Shown here: piece after piece, positions 52,424 to 62,536 of the stretch | How positions within the stretch are numbered: the first letter of the stretch is position 1 | Layout of the letters: every line of letters starts with the position of its first letter | Assembly: GCF_000283155.1 (NCBI RefSeq) | Contig: NW_004454240.1 | Location: forward strand, 3,324,271-3,388,270 | Direction: 5' to 3' | DNA from: Ceratotherium simum simum | Taxonomy: Eukaryota; Chordata; Mammalia; Perissodactyla; Rhinocerotidae | DNA: 64,000 nucleotides | The notes under the pieces: model-generated | The model's input: the letters and a program-made list of their open reading frames with translations, nothing else | Database searches by the model: none | What the model was told of the DNA's origin: nothing | Translations under genes and position numbers: made by a program

Positions 52424-52788
52424 GACAGACCATTTCTTAAGCTAATAGGCTGCCCTGTCAGGGGCTGTTTCCTGAATCTCCAGCTAAATTGTCCTTTGCC
52501 CACTTTCATCCCATTAATCCTGCTGCTGAGAGGGGAAGAGGCTCATTAAGTCACCAGATCCATATACCAAGTAAGTCTAGCCCTCTCTCAGCTTCCTCTG
52601 TGTCTATATGTGGCCTATGCCCCTGCTTTCTGGGCTTTCCTTCCAAGCAGGCATCCCCAGGGTCTGCCCCACACCTCCAGTCTCTCCTATAGGGCTCTTC
52701 CTTCACACACTCTGCCCCACACTGGCGCACACATGCAAACGTTCACACTCCCCACACGGCACATATGCCCCTGACAGCCAAGCTCTCC
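52424..52788. other. Unannotated sequence, no gene seen
   Basis: About 360 bases without a recognised repeat or gene. The right part is CA-rich. Confidence 0.3.
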
Positions 52789-52789
52789 A

Positions 52790-53072
52790 CATGCTAATTA
52801 TCATCATCATCATCAACAATTATCATCTGCTGTACACTCACCATGTGCCAGGTCATGTGCTAGGAGTTTTGCCTACATTAGCACATTTCATGTTCTCTAC
52901 ATTCCCGTTAGTCTGGCGTTCATATCTACCTCCCTTTTTATAGGTGAGGAGTCTGGAACTTAGATAAATTCAGGAAACAAAGTAGTGCCACGAGAAAGAG
53001 CAGAGCTGGGATTCAAACTCAGGTCAGTCTGACTTCAGAGCTTGTGCTTTGAACTCTAAATTACTGCACTCT
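52790..53072 (-). mobile_element. MIR SINE, nearly full length
   Basis: A short ATC repeat, then 'CTCACCATGTGCCAGGTCAT', 'TATAGGTGAGGAGTCTGGAA', 'CAGAGCTGGGATTCAAACTC' and 'CTTGTGCTTTGAACTCTAAA' in reverse MIR order. Confidence 0.88.
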
Positions 53073-53089
53073 CCTGCCTGCACCCCCTC

Positions 53090-53270
53090 ACATGTAGACA
53101 TACACACCAGTATGTCAGGTACACACATGCCCACATGCCAAACACATGTAGTACACATGCTCACAGAGCACACACTCCATACCCAAAGTGTACACATTTC
53201 ATACACTACACACATAAACACACACACACACACGGAACACAGAACATACTCCCAGGAAGAACACACCTAC
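53090..53270 (+). repeat. CA-rich tract with a perfect CA run
   Basis: About 180 bases of ACACA, CACATG and ACACTC words, including a clean CA run at about 53217-53233. It directly follows a MIR head. Confidence 0.8.
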
Positions 53271-53277
53271 TCAAACT

Positions 53278-53425
53278 AGTCATTTGATAAACACTGATTG
53301 AATAGCTACTGTGTGCCCACCAGAGTAGCTCTGCCCAGTGTTAGGCACCATGGTCACCCAAGAGAGGAAGAAGATGAGCACATCTTGAGTGGCTACCATA
53401 TGCCAGACCCTATGTCAAAGGCAGT
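53278..53425 (-). mobile_element. L2 LINE 3' fragment
   Basis: 'TCATTTGATAAACACTGATT' followed by 'GCTACTGTGTGCCCACCAGA', then 'TGGCTACCATATGCCAGACC', resembles the reverse L2 terminus. Confidence 0.5.
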
Positions 53426-53454
53426 CCCTGGTCACAGGAACATACATAAGCTTG

Positions 53455-53500
53455 CACATACGTGTGTGCATACGCACACACATACACATACACTCACTCT
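53455..53500 (+). repeat. Imperfect CA-rich tract
   Basis: CACATACGTGTGTGCATACG and CACACACATACACATACACT make a small alternating tract, with a short TG/CA dyad at its left end. Confidence 0.65.
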
Positions 53501-53643
53501 AGCTAGAATTGGTCCTAGGCCTGTCACTCCTGAGGTTATGAGACTTGGAGAAGACAGCGGGGACACGAATAGTATTTGATATAGGTACTGAGGGAAGGTA
53601 GAGAGACTGTAGGTTACTAAGCCCATTGAAATTAGGTCTCAAG

Positions 53644-53849
53644 GGCCAGCCCCATGGCTTAGCGGTTAAGTGTGCGCACTCTGCTGCTGGCGGCCTGGGT
53701 TCGGGTCCAGGGCGTGCACCAACGAACCGCTTCTCCGGCCATGCTGAGGCCGTGTCCCACATACAGCAACTAGAAGGATGTGCAACTATGACATACAACT
53801 ATCTACTGGGGCTTTGGGGGGAAAAATAAATAAATAAAATTATAAAAAA
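53644..53849 (+). mobile_element. ERE SINE, forward, with perfect 17-bp target duplication
   Basis: The head 'GGCCAGCCCCATGGCTTAGC' carries the A-box-like TGGCTTAGCGG and 'GGGTTCGGGTCC' (B-box-like). The body has 'CATACAGCAACTAGAAGGAT', and the tail is AAATAAATAAATAAAAT. TGAAATTAGGTCTCAAG is repeated exactly at 53627-53643 and 53850-53866. The perfect duplication makes it one of the younger elements here. Confidence 0.95.
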
Positions 53850-53869
53850 TGAAATTAGGTCTCAAGACT

Positions 53870-54588
53870 TCCAGACTGCCCCAGCTGGGAGGAAGGGACC
53901 TTAGAAGTCTTCCCTCCCTGCCCCTACCAATGATTTATACTTGTCAACAGAGGAGGTCCAGACTGGGAAGTAGTGTGTCCTGCTAGCCTTCATAGGCTGT
54001 GGGGCCCAAGCTACCTCTCTGGGCTCTAGGGACCCTGGGTGAGTATCCATGAGGTTTCCCATGCTATCCCATCACTTTTGGCCTGACTTAGCTCTACTTA
54101 GCTCCCCAGTAAGGGAAATGGACAGGAAATTAAAGATAACTAGGCAGTTTGAGAGGATTAAGGATAAGGGAGAGTCACATAATTATGTCATAGTTGCTAT
54201 TGGACAGGAGACCAGACCAAAGGAAGTGTAAATGGCCTAAACCAGCCCATTACAAGAACAAGGGCAAGGCCAGCCAGCAGATAAGAGTCTTGAGTGTGGG
54301 ACCGAAACATTAATCACCCAGCAAGGCTGCCACCCCAGCCTGGCCTACCAGGGCAATGGACGCAAGGATAGAAAGCCACGGAAGGGTCCTGATGGGCGTG
54401 CATGGGGCAAAGAAGCTGCTCTGTGCTAGCTGACCTGGCAGAGCCTTTGACACAGGGAGGGAGGCATGTCCCTGGGCTTGGCAGCTGGCATCCCTTGTCC
54501 TGAGAGATAAGCCAGCTCCTTCTACGTCCTGAAAGAAGAACTCCGAGCTCAGAGGCTACAAGCATGGGGGATCTCTGCTTAATGTCAT
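53870..54588. other. Unannotated sequence, no gene supported
   Basis: About 720 bases with no recognised repeat. The 112-residue minus frame (54314-54652) has no motif. Confidence 0.35.
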
Positions 54589-54589
54589 G

Positions 54590-54725
54590 TACTAGAAAGT
54601 TCCCTGGACTAGGAGTCAGGGAGCCTAGGTTCAATGTCCAATCCTCTACCATCTTAGCTATGGCCTTGGACAGGTCATTTCCCCTCTCTGGACTTGTACT
54701 CCCATGTTTACAATGAATGGGCTTT
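54590..54725 (+). mobile_element. MIR SINE 5' two-thirds
   Basis: 'CTGGACTAGGAGTCAGGGAG' and 'CTTAGCTATGGCCTTGGACA' then 'CCCCTCTCTGGACTTGTACT' follow forward MIR order. Confidence 0.7.
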
Positions 54726-54739
54726 TAGGATAATGAAAT

Positions 54740-54793
54740 GAAATAAAATAATAATAGCTCACATTTATTGAGCAATTCCTCTATGAACTAGCA
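54740..54793 (-). mobile_element. MIR SINE, left part of a split copy
   Basis: 'AATAATAGCTCACATTTATT' and 'GAGCAATTCCTCTATGAACT' are the 3' end of a reverse MIR that resumes at 54993. Confidence 0.75.
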
Positions 54794-54992
54794 CAGAGGT
54801 TGGCAGATATTTTCTGCAAGGGACCAGAGAGTATAGTCTCTGTTGCAACTACTCAACACTGCTCTTGTAGCACAAAAGCAGCCATAGATGATGGATAAAC
54901 AAATTAACCTGGCTGTGTTCCAATAAAACTTTATTTACAAAAACAAGCAGAGAACCAGACCTGGCCTGCAGGTTGTAGCTTGCTGACCCTTG
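54794..54992. mobile_element. hAT-type MER element, 199 bp, in MIR
   Basis: The termini CAGAGGTTGGCAG and GCTGACCCTTG are inverted complements of each other. Interior 'CAACTACTCAACACTGCTCT' and 'TTCCAATAAAACTTTATTTA' are shared with the element at 62325. It lies between AACTAGCA (54786-54793) and AACTAAAC (54993-55000), a diverged 8-bp duplication typical of hAT. It carries no transposase and is non-autonomous. Confidence 0.85.
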
Positions 54993-55230
54993 AACTAAAC
55001 ACTGTGCTAAACACTTTATTTACATTATCTCATTTGATCCTTAAACAACCCTGGGAAGTAGATACTGCTATTATTATCCCCATTTGATAAACGAGGAAAT
55101 TGAGGCACAGAGAAGTTAAGTAACTTGCCCAATGTCATACAGCTGGGAAGTGGCAGAGCCAGTATTTGAACCCAAGCAGTTTGGCTCCTGAATCCAGGAT
55201 CTTAACCTTTGTACTACATAGCCTCCCAGG
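54993..55230 (-). mobile_element. MIR SINE, right part of a split copy
   Basis: 'CACTGTGCTAAACACTTTAT', 'CCATTTGATAAACGAGGAAA', 'AAGTAACTTGCCCAATGTCA' and 'GGATCTTAACCTTTGTACTA' complete the MIR of 54740-54793. Confidence 0.9.
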
Positions 55231-55239
55231 CTAGGAACA

Positions 55240-55325
55240 ATGGTAATTATTATAATAATACTAATCACTGCTTGCATTTCCATAGGACTTTACAGATTCT
55301 CAAAAGAGCTATCAGAAATCCCCGT
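55240..55325 (-). mobile_element. MIR-family fragment, weak
   Basis: 'CTGCTTGCATTTCCATAGGA' followed by 'CTTTACAGATTCTCAAAAGA' resembles a reverse MIR3-like 3' part. Confidence 0.4.
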
Positions 55326-55645
55326 CGTTCTCCCTGAGGAGTTATGGTCTACCAGTGTGTCACAATCAGTTGCATGGTGTGTTGTCAAAACTCATTTGTT
55401 GCTAATGATAGTTTTAAAAAATGATGTACTGCTGTTTTAATAAACTAGAGTTGACCCAATGTTATCCCTCTAATAACGTCCCTCTTATTCACTTGCATTC
55501 AGATATGTTTCCTGGAAAGACAGCAAAAGGGCTGGAGTTCCAGCCGCCTTGCCAGGAATGCCTGAGGAGGATGGTGGTCAGAGGCACGTGGTCATCTGCC
55601 AATCACTTGGAGAGAAGCAGGTGGGGGGGGGGGACGTGGAGATAG
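55326..55645. other. Unannotated sequence with an 11-G run
   Basis: No gene seen. A homopolymer of eleven G lies at 55623-55633; this kind of run is often miscounted in assemblies. Confidence 0.35.
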
Positions 55646-55647
55646 CC

Positions 55648-55775
55648 AACTGCCCTGGATTATCATCAAGGCCAGGGGAGTCGGGATAATTACTCCCATT
55701 GGACAACGGAAGAAACCAAGACTCATAGAGGTGTAGCGAGGTGCCTGAGGTCTCACAGCTAGACTATCAGATGTA
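55648..55775 (-). mobile_element. MIR SINE fragment
   Basis: 'GGGATAATTACTCCCATTGG', 'ACAACGGAAGAAACCAAGAC' and 'TGAGGTCTCACAGCTAGACT' follow reverse MIR order. Confidence 0.7.
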
Positions 55776-55804
55776 AGCTATTGTGAATGGTAAGAATCAA
55801 GTGT

Positions 55805-56005
55805 TGCATTAGAGAAAAAGGCCAGGAGCCAGACAGAATGGCATTCAAATTCTGCCTCTAGTGCTTACTGTGCGACCAGAATCTCTCTCCCTGAGCCTCA
55901 GTTTCCATATCTGTAAGATGGGGATATAGACAGCACCACACCTGAGAGGGCCTGTTGTGGGGATCAAATGGGATAACAAGGAATGTCTGAGGCTGCCAGG
56001 TTGTC
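55805..56005 (+). mobile_element. MIR SINE
   Basis: 'GGAGCCAGACAGAATGGCAT', 'GAGCCTCAGTTTCCATATCT' and 'TTGTGGGGATCAAATGGGAT' follow the forward MIR order. Confidence 0.88.
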
Positions 56006-56049
56006 TAGCCTGGACAAAAGAAGACTCGATAAGAAGAAAGGGGGAGAGA

Positions 56050-56245
56050 ATGAACATTAAAGAGCATTGACTATGTGCCAGGAAAGCTGCCAAAGCTGTC
56101 TCAAAACTCCTCCATGCCACTCAGAGGTGGGAATCGCTATTTCCATTTTACAGATAAGGAAACTGAGTCCTGAGGTCACCTAGCTAGAAAGTGTTGGAGA
56201 CCAAACTGGAAGTCAGGTCTGTCTTGAGTCCAGAGCACTCCAAGC
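56050..56245 (-). mobile_element. MIR SINE
   Basis: 'GAGCATTGACTATGTGCCAG', 'TTACAGATAAGGAAACTGAG' and 'GTCTTGAGTCCAGAGCACTC' follow reverse MIR order. Confidence 0.85.
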
Positions 56246-56307
56246 ATGGTCAGCCTTCAATCACACGGGCGGAGCACCAGCTGAGATAGCAGAGGGGCTC
56301 ACATAGT

Positions 56308-56418
56308 TGCGGATATTTTTTGAGCACTTGCTGTGTGCCAAGCATTGTTCTAGGCTCTGAGGATACAGCCCAGAACAAAACAAAGTCCCTGCTCCATGGA
56401 GCCAAAACTCTAGAGGGC
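56308..56418 (-). mobile_element. L2 LINE 3' end
   Basis: 'GAGCACTTGCTGTGTGCCAA', 'GATACAGCCCAGAACAAAAC' and 'CTGCTCCATGGAGCCAAAAC' are reverse L2. Confidence 0.75.
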
Positions 56419-56439
56419 CGCTAAGCACACTTTGGGGTC

Positions 56440-56520
56440 CCTTCCATTTTGTGGTGCCATTCCAACTCTGCCATGATCTTGGGCCAAGTGTCTTCACCCT
56501 GCCTCAGTTTACTCTCCCAT
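56440..56520 (+). mobile_element. MIR SINE fragment
   Basis: 'CCAACTCTGCCATGATCTTG' followed by 'CACCCTGCCTCAGTTTACTC' is a forward MIR centre. Confidence 0.55.
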
Positions 56521-57925
56521 AAACCCTTCCCAAGGGAAATAAAAAGGAGCACTGTCTACCCCAACCCCTCTCCCCAGCAAACCATGGCATCCTAAGTGTC
56601 TGCCTGCCCAGCCAAGAACAAAGGCTGGAGGAGCCGTTTCTCTGGGACATCATGTGCCTCCTCCCAGGATGTGGGGGCTAAAGACCCTGGCCTGGCCTAG
56701 ATCTGACCCTGGTGAGCTGTCCCTGGGAACAATGGCTCAGAGGCGTCTCCCCTAGGACTCCCACCAAGGATGGGAAGTAGGGCTTGGGATAGGCTGGCCT
56801 GGGCATTTTTTAGAAGGCCAGTTTCCTGGCCAAGTCAGCCATCGGAGCTCCCGGGTACTGGAGCAGGCCCAGCAGGGCCTGCATCTTTCCTCCTGAACTC
56901 TAGAACAAAGCTGCTATTTCTGCTCCCATCCCTTGGAGGAGGCCGCAGGGCTGCAGGGCTGATGTCGACGTCGTCCAGCCCAGGATAGAACACAGGCTTG
57001 CACACACCCACACCGCCACACAGGAGTTGCTGCTCTGAGCCAAGAGGCCAAGAGGCTCAGACCCACCCACAGTACTGGCCACTTCTCATACACACTGGAG
57101 GCTGGCAAGCGCCAGCCAGTGGGACAGTGGGACACCTCACATAGTTGGGCAGTGGGCAGCTTGCCAGCAGTGCAGTCCTCCAACATTCAGTCCAGGAAGC
57201 TTGCAGCCCTTGGGTACACATGCGACAGCTAGGTAAGGCAGCAGTCAGCTAGGTGGGGCTGGGACAGCCTGCCAGGCAGGTGATCTGCCAACCCACTCAC
57301 TAGCAGCCAGGTAAGCAGCCTGCTCTTCACTCACACTGGGCCTGATGGGGACTCCGGGCACAGGCCTGTAGTGAACACTAGGGAGGGGGTATGGCCAAGG
57401 CATCCAGGCAACCAAGAGAAAGCATTAAACCCTCAGCAATGCAAAGAACTCACCCTCCACCCCCTGCCCCACCTCACTCTGTGCCTTTGATCACACACAC
57501 AGGCCAGTGCTGGCCCTGCCCTCCACAGTCCACATTTCTTCTGTACCCCGCCTCAGCACATCTGGGAAGGGTGCTGGGCCTTTGGGCCTCACCTCTCTGT
57601 GAACCCCTCCTTTGATCATCACACCAGCCACAGGGAGGGAGAGAGGTTGGGAGGGGAGGGAGGAGAGGAGAAATTCTCCCTTTCTTTGCCTCTCTGAATA
57701 CAGCTCACTGAGGCTCAGAAAAGTCAAGCCGCTTGCTGAAGGTCTTCTAGAAAAATATGCAACCAAAGTTCTGAGCCCTGACCTTCCATGGGCTGAGGCC
57801 TCAAGGAATCCCATAGTATCAAGTGGAAAGAACTGGGGAATGTGCCCCCGATGACAGAAAAGCAGAGAGCCACCTGTTTCTTCTTCTCCATCCTGGCCAT
57901 GTAGATAAATATAACACCCCTCCTG
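56521..57925. other. GC-rich unannotated sequence, no gene supported
   Basis: About 1.4 kb without a recognised repeat. 'GCAGCCAGGTAAGCAGCCTG' near 57304 and 'GCTAGGTAAGGCAGC' near 57230 contain donor-like GGTAAG words, but no paired acceptor or conserved frame is visible. Confidence 0.4.
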
Positions 57926-57929
57926 TTAC

Positions 57930-58150
57930 AGCCCTTGACTGTTCACAGAGCACTTTCCACATGTGCCTTTGTTTAATCCTCCCAGCACCCCTGGGAGAAG
58001 GGTATTATTCTTATCCCCATTGTACAGATGAGCAAACTAAGGCTACTACAGGCAAAGTGACTTACTTGCACAAGGTCAGCCAGCAAGGAAGAGGTGGCAC
58101 CAGCATTTTATGTCAGGCCCCTGGTCCCTAGAGCCCTTGAGTAGCCCCTC
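57930..58150 (-). mobile_element. MIR SINE, nearly full length
   Basis: 'TTCACAGAGCACTTTCCACA', 'GTTTAATCCTCCCAGCACCC', 'GTACAGATGAGCAAACTAAG' and 'CTTACTTGCACAAGGTCAGC' follow reverse MIR order. Confidence 0.85.
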
Positions 58151-59250
58151 CATTTACAGTGGAAAACTCTAAGGCTTTAAATGAGAAGGCCTGGCCTGCT
58201 GCAAACAGGGCTTGAGCTTACAACATAAAAGGTACTTATTGACTCGCTGGATCCTAGAGTATCATCACGTTGGACTGCTAATGCTAGCCTGCCAGGCCTC
58301 CCAGCAATCCCCAGCCATGACACTTTGTCTGCAGTACCCCCAGCCCCTGCGCATGCCACCTGGTTGGCATGAGGAGCAAGGGCCTGGGCCCACCTCCTCA
58401 GCACCCTGGCTCCTGGAGTCAAGTTGCCCCTCAGCTTCTCTCCCTGCTCAGCCTATGGCACGGCTCAGGGGCTGGGGGTGGGGTGGTGCAGTGCTGGCGA
58501 GGGAAGCCTGAGTCATCCCCAGGCCAGGAAACACAACGTTTGGCAAGGTTCCTGGGCCCAGCTAAGGAAGGAGCAGGAGCATTGAGTTACAGAGGCTGGC
58601 TGGGGCAGCGAAGAGGCGGTGGGGAAGGGGGTGTTGGTGAGTCCATGGAGATGGGAGGTTACAGCAAACCGGGGTCCATAGGCTCCAGCCAGGGAGAAGG
58701 ACCCAGGGAGCACTGGGGGCACCAGGTGGGGGGAGGGGCACAGAGAGGCCAGGGGAACCTTTATTCTGTCCAGCTCTCCTGCCCAAGCCAGGCTTCCCAG
58801 CCAGGGCACTCTCTCCCTGTGGAGCTGTGTGACAGCTTGGGCAGTTCCAGAGGAGGGATCCCCCTCAACCCCACAGGGCGAGGATGCCACCTCCCACCGC
58901 CTCCATCCACCTCTTCCTGTCACGTCCTTGGCCACCAGTGTTTCAAAATATACTGGTTCTTGGCTGGCTGTTTACTTAGGAATAAAAAACATCAAGTTTC
59001 AAATTCATTTCCACAGCTTTAGCTCTCACCTCTTGGCAGACAGGTCTAGTCCAAACTGCTCCTTGAGCTCCAGGCCCACAGACTTGACAGCTGACTTGAT
59101 ATGTCCTCTGGAGTGACCCTCCCATACCTCCAGCTCAACTGGGCCTAAACTAAACTTCTCTCTCCCCACCCCCTAAAATAAAATTCATCTTCTGTCTCTA
59201 GGAGTAATATCACCATCCGTCAGCTGAACATCATTCTTGACGTGTCCCTC
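58151..59250. other. GC-rich unannotated sequence, no gene supported
   Basis: About 1.1 kb. It has a 217-residue plus frame (58369-59022), Gly/Ser/Pro-rich, against a 140-residue minus frame (58513-58935). Neither has a domain, and the plus frame ends in AT-rich repeat-like sequence. A weak L2-like stretch lies at 59020-59230. Confidence 0.4.
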
Positions 59251-59252
59251 TC

Positions 59253-59276
59253 CTTCCTTCCTTCCTTCCTTCCTTC
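59253..59276 (+). repeat. CCTT tetranucleotide microsatellite
   Basis: A run of about six CCTT units at the 5' boundary of an L2 fragment. Confidence 0.85.
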
Positions 59277-59822
59277 AATATTTATTGAACATGTGCCAGC
59301 ACTGTGCACGGAGCTGGGGGACAGTGGTGAACAAGTTGCTCATGATTTCTGCCCTCCCACAGCTTACAGAAAGTCACCATCCAGGTTACCAAGGGTCAAG
59401 ATGGGAGCAGTCCAAGGGGCCGAGGGAGCCCATAAGAGGGGTGGGGATCATGGAGAACCTCCCACAAAGCTGAGACCTGAACGATGACTAGGCCGGAGCC
59501 CAGTGTGTGGGGTTGTCGGGTTAGGGTGAAGGGAGGGCAGGGAGGGTGCGTGCTGGGATATTCCAGGCAGAGAAGAACATATGCCAAGGGCAGAGGTAAG
59601 GGAGAGCTTGCAGCTTTCAAGCAACTGAAAGAATCTGAATAAGGAGCTGAAGCTAAGAATTCTGAGGTAGGGGCTGTGCCTGGTAGAAGATGAGGCTGAT
59701 GAGACTGCTAGGCACCAGGGCACCCAGGCATTGCAGGCCACTGGAAGGAGTTTAGACTTTACCCTAAGAGCAGTCAGGAGCCATTAGAATGTTTTAAGCA
59801 AGCGAGTGAAACTCAGATGTGA
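59274..59822 (-). mobile_element. L2 LINE 3' portion
   Basis: 'CAATATTTATTGAACATGTG', 'GACCTGAACGATGACTAGGC', 'GATATTCCAGGCAGAGAAGA', 'GGAAGGAGTTTAGACTTTAC' and 'AATGTTTTAAGCAAGCGAGT' follow the reverse L2 order for about 550 bases. Confidence 0.85.
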
Positions 59823-59829
59823 GTTTCCA

Positions 59830-60395
59830 AAATTGTCCAGTCTTCCTCACACTGACATTCAGTAGTACAGCTCCACAATGGCTCTCCACCACCTCTTATA
59901 CCTTCTGTCCTCAACCACATGGCCCTACACCCAGGCCACTGCAGCAGCCTCCAGATAGTCCCTCATCTTCAGGTCCTGGACACTTCCATGCCCCAATCTA
60001 GTCTCTAACCGTGAGATGAAGAAATGTTATATATGTCAAATCTGATCTATCACTTACCCTGCTTCAAGTACTTTCATAGCTCCCCATGGCTTTCAGGATC
60101 AAGTCAGGTTTCTCATCCGGGTGGACACACAGACCTTCCCATTCCAAGCATGCCTGCCCCTGCTTCAGCTCCGCCCCTGGCCTGCTCACGCTGTGTGTTC
60201 TATCCACAAAGCCCAATGCAGCATGTCCCAGACAGGGCACACCTCTGGGCATTTGCCTCCACTGTGTCCTCCTACTTGATTACTCTTCTCTGTCTTCTGC
60301 AATTTCTCCCTCATGCTTCAAGGTCAGACTCCAATGTCACCTGCCTGCCATTTCCCAGCCCCCTTCCATTCCCTTCACCAAAGCAGGGCAGTTAG
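59830..60395 (+). mobile_element. L2 LINE internal 3' portion
   Basis: 'CAGTCTTCCTCACACTGACA', 'CATAGCTCCCCATGGCTTTC', 'GTGTGTTCTATCCACAAAGC' and 'GGTCAGACTCCAATGTCACC' give forward L2. It lies back to back with the reverse L2 at 59274. Confidence 0.65.
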
Positions 60396-61543
60396 CATCT
60401 CACTCCGGTGCTGCCGGGAGCCTTGCCTGTTGTTTTCAGATAGCCCTTGCCAGGGTTAACTCTGTGCAGCACGAATCTGCCTCTCAGCTTCATTCTGTTT
60501 GTGCCTCTGCTCTGTCACTCTGGCAATGGCTTCCCAGTTTAGGCCCCAGGAATCTGCCCCAAAGCTTAGATCTGGCCTTGCTTACTCCCTTCCTTGCAAG
60601 CTTACTGTCAGACCCCAGCTGAACTGTGGCCTCTCTAATCTTGAATCCCAGCAGCCCCTGGGCTGGAGAAGTCTTCCTGGTCAGGGAGTCCCATGGAAGC
60701 CTGGCCTTACTCTCTCTCCCCTCCTCCCAGTGCTCAGTGGCTAAGCAGCGTTGACTGGAATTGCCTAGCCTGGGATCAGGGCTTGCCTAGCCCAGGAGAG
60801 GAGTGGAAGCTGGTAGGAGTCTCTCCCTGGAGAAGAAGGCCCATACTCTGCGATGGATACCCAGCTCCATGTTGGAGAGAGGATGAGGGATCCAGGCTGG
60901 GTCTGCCACTGTGGAGTCGCTGTTTTAGAGGAAGAGAGAAATTTTGTCCCATGGCAGAGAAACCCACCTTCTCTCACCCACCCAGTGTCTTCCTTTCCCC
61001 GGCCAGGGAGCCTGCTCAGGCCCAGGGGCGGACCGGATTTAAGAGGTGTGGAGAGCTTCACACACATCCCTCAAACTAGGGCCAGCTCAGGAAGTGGGGG
61101 CTCCCGCCCCTCCTTCCCAACATCCACACTGCTGAGCCCCTCTCCACATCAGCTTGGGGCCTCTGGGTTGCTTTCAGGAAGGGGGTGCTTCTCTCTACAG
61201 CCCAGCTTGGAAGGGGAAGAAGGGGGAGAGATGGCTTGATATGGATTTTTGTGGTCGGAGGTGATGGGAATCCCAGCTGTGCTCCCCAGCCCCTCCCCTC
61301 TCCTCCACCAGCATCCCTCCTCCTTCAGAGATGGGTAGGGGAGGGAAGGGGGAGGAGAGGGGCTCTGCTGGTCCCTCAGTGCTCAGAGGTACTCCACAAG
61401 TGCAGCAGCTGGATTTGCCAAGATGACAAGCAGGCCCAGGGCCTGGCAGTGGTGCCAAATGTTTGGAGGCAAAGACTATCCTGGGTGATTTGGAGCTGTG
61501 TGCAGGTCCGACCTTCGAAACTTTTCTCAGAAAGTAGGCGCCA
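60396..61543. other. Unannotated sequence, no gene supported
   Basis: About 1.1 kb without a recognised repeat. Frames of 128-152 codons overlap on both strands without domains. Confidence 0.35.
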
Positions 61544-61545
61544 GC

Positions 61546-61702
61546 CTGGAGGTTCTCAGCACTGGTTTCACATTAGAATCACCTGGGGAGACTATACAAA
61601 TGCCGATGCCTGGGCCCCAGCCCAGAGGTTCTGTTCTAATTGATTTAGGCTGGAGCCCAAGCATCAGGTGTTTCTAATGTGCAGGCCTGAGAACCCTTGC
61701 TT
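61546..61702. mobile_element. MER5-type hAT element
   Basis: 'AGGTTCTCAGCACTGGTTTC', 'CACATTAGAATCACCTGGGG', 'GGTTCTGTTCTAATTGATTT' and the end 'GCAGGCCTGAGAACCCTTG' fit the MER5 pattern, a non-autonomous hAT. No target duplication could be fixed. Confidence 0.75.
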
Positions 61703-61707
61703 TAAAG

Positions 61708-61936
61708 CAGAATTTTTCAGCTTCAGCACTTTTGACATATTTGGCTGGATCATTTTTGTTGTATAGGGCTGTCCTGTGCATTTGTATGATATTTAGCAGC
61801 ATCCCTGGACTCTACCCACTAGGTGCCACTAGCAGCTACCTCCTCCCAGCCCCTCATATATGCCAACCAAGGATGTCTCCAGGCATTGCCAAATATCCCC
61901 TGGGGGGCAAAGTTGTCCCTGATTGAGAACCACTGC
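61708..61936. mobile_element. hAT-type MER element
   Basis: 'CAGAATTTTTCAGCTTCAGC', 'GGGCTGTCCTGTGCATTTGT', 'CTCTACCCACTAGGTGCCAC' and the right end 'GATTGAGAACCACTG' are typical blocks of a non-autonomous hAT repeat. It directly follows the MER5 copy. Confidence 0.75.
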
Positions 61937-62222
61937 TTTGTGTTAGGGATAGCATTGAGGTGGGAGTCCACATCCTCAACAGGGGTGGAGCTTCTGTCAG
62001 GGCATCCCCAGGGCCCTGCCATCCTCCCCTGAGCCCTTCAGGTTGTCAACAGCAACAGCCTCTCTGTCCTCTGAGCTGGGAACACACAGGGAATCTGACC
62101 TCATTCTTATCGCCTGGGGACACAGAACTGAGAAACCAAAGGTCAGAGCCTACTTGGGGATCCAGGGACTCTGGGTGGGCCTCAGACTTACTTTGTGACC
62201 ATATACACTTAAGGCACAATTT
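61937..62222. other. Unannotated sequence, no gene seen
   Basis: About 285 bases, no recognised feature. Confidence 0.3.
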
Positions 62223-62224
62223 CT

Positions 62225-62324
62225 TGACCACCTGCCAACCACTGGCCATTGTACTGTGCCCCGAGGGCCCAGCAACAAACCAGGCAGACACTGTCCCTGC
62301 CCTCGTGGGGCGGATAGTCTAGAG
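62225..62324 (-). mobile_element. L2 LINE, first part of a split copy
   Basis: 'GGCCATTGTACTGTGCCCCG' and 'CCTGCCCTCGTGGGGCGGAT' plus AGTCTAGAG are the reverse L2 3' region up to the hAT element. Confidence 0.7.
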
Positions 62325-62536
62325 CAGGGGTCAGCGACCTTTTCTGCAAAAGGCCATATGGCAATTATTTGGGGCTTTGCAGTCTGTCACAACTACTCAA
62401 CTCTTCCGTTGTAGTGTAAACGCAGCCATAGACAATATGTAAGCATATAGGCATGGTTGTGCTCCAGTAAAACTTCATTTACCAAAAAAAGCAGTAGGCC
62501 AGACTTGGCCTGTAGACTGTAGTTTGCCAGCCTCTG
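62325..62536. mobile_element. hAT-type MER element, 212 bp, in L2
   Basis: The termini CAGGGGTCAGCG and TTTGCCAGCCTCTG are imperfect inverted complements. Interior blocks are shared with the element at 54794. The 8-bp target GTCTAGAG (62317-62324) and GTCTAGTG (62537-62544) differ by one base, and L2 continues without loss. No transposase; non-autonomous. Confidence 0.9.

Noticed and set aside
53650..53715. tRNA gene at the ERE head
   Set aside because: Only the promoter-like boxes of a tRNA-derived SINE are present; no cloverleaf with paired acceptor stem can be drawn.
58369..59022. 217-codon plus-strand frame
   Set aside because: Low-complexity Gly/Ser/Pro composition, a 140-codon opposite frame, no recognised motif and no splice support.
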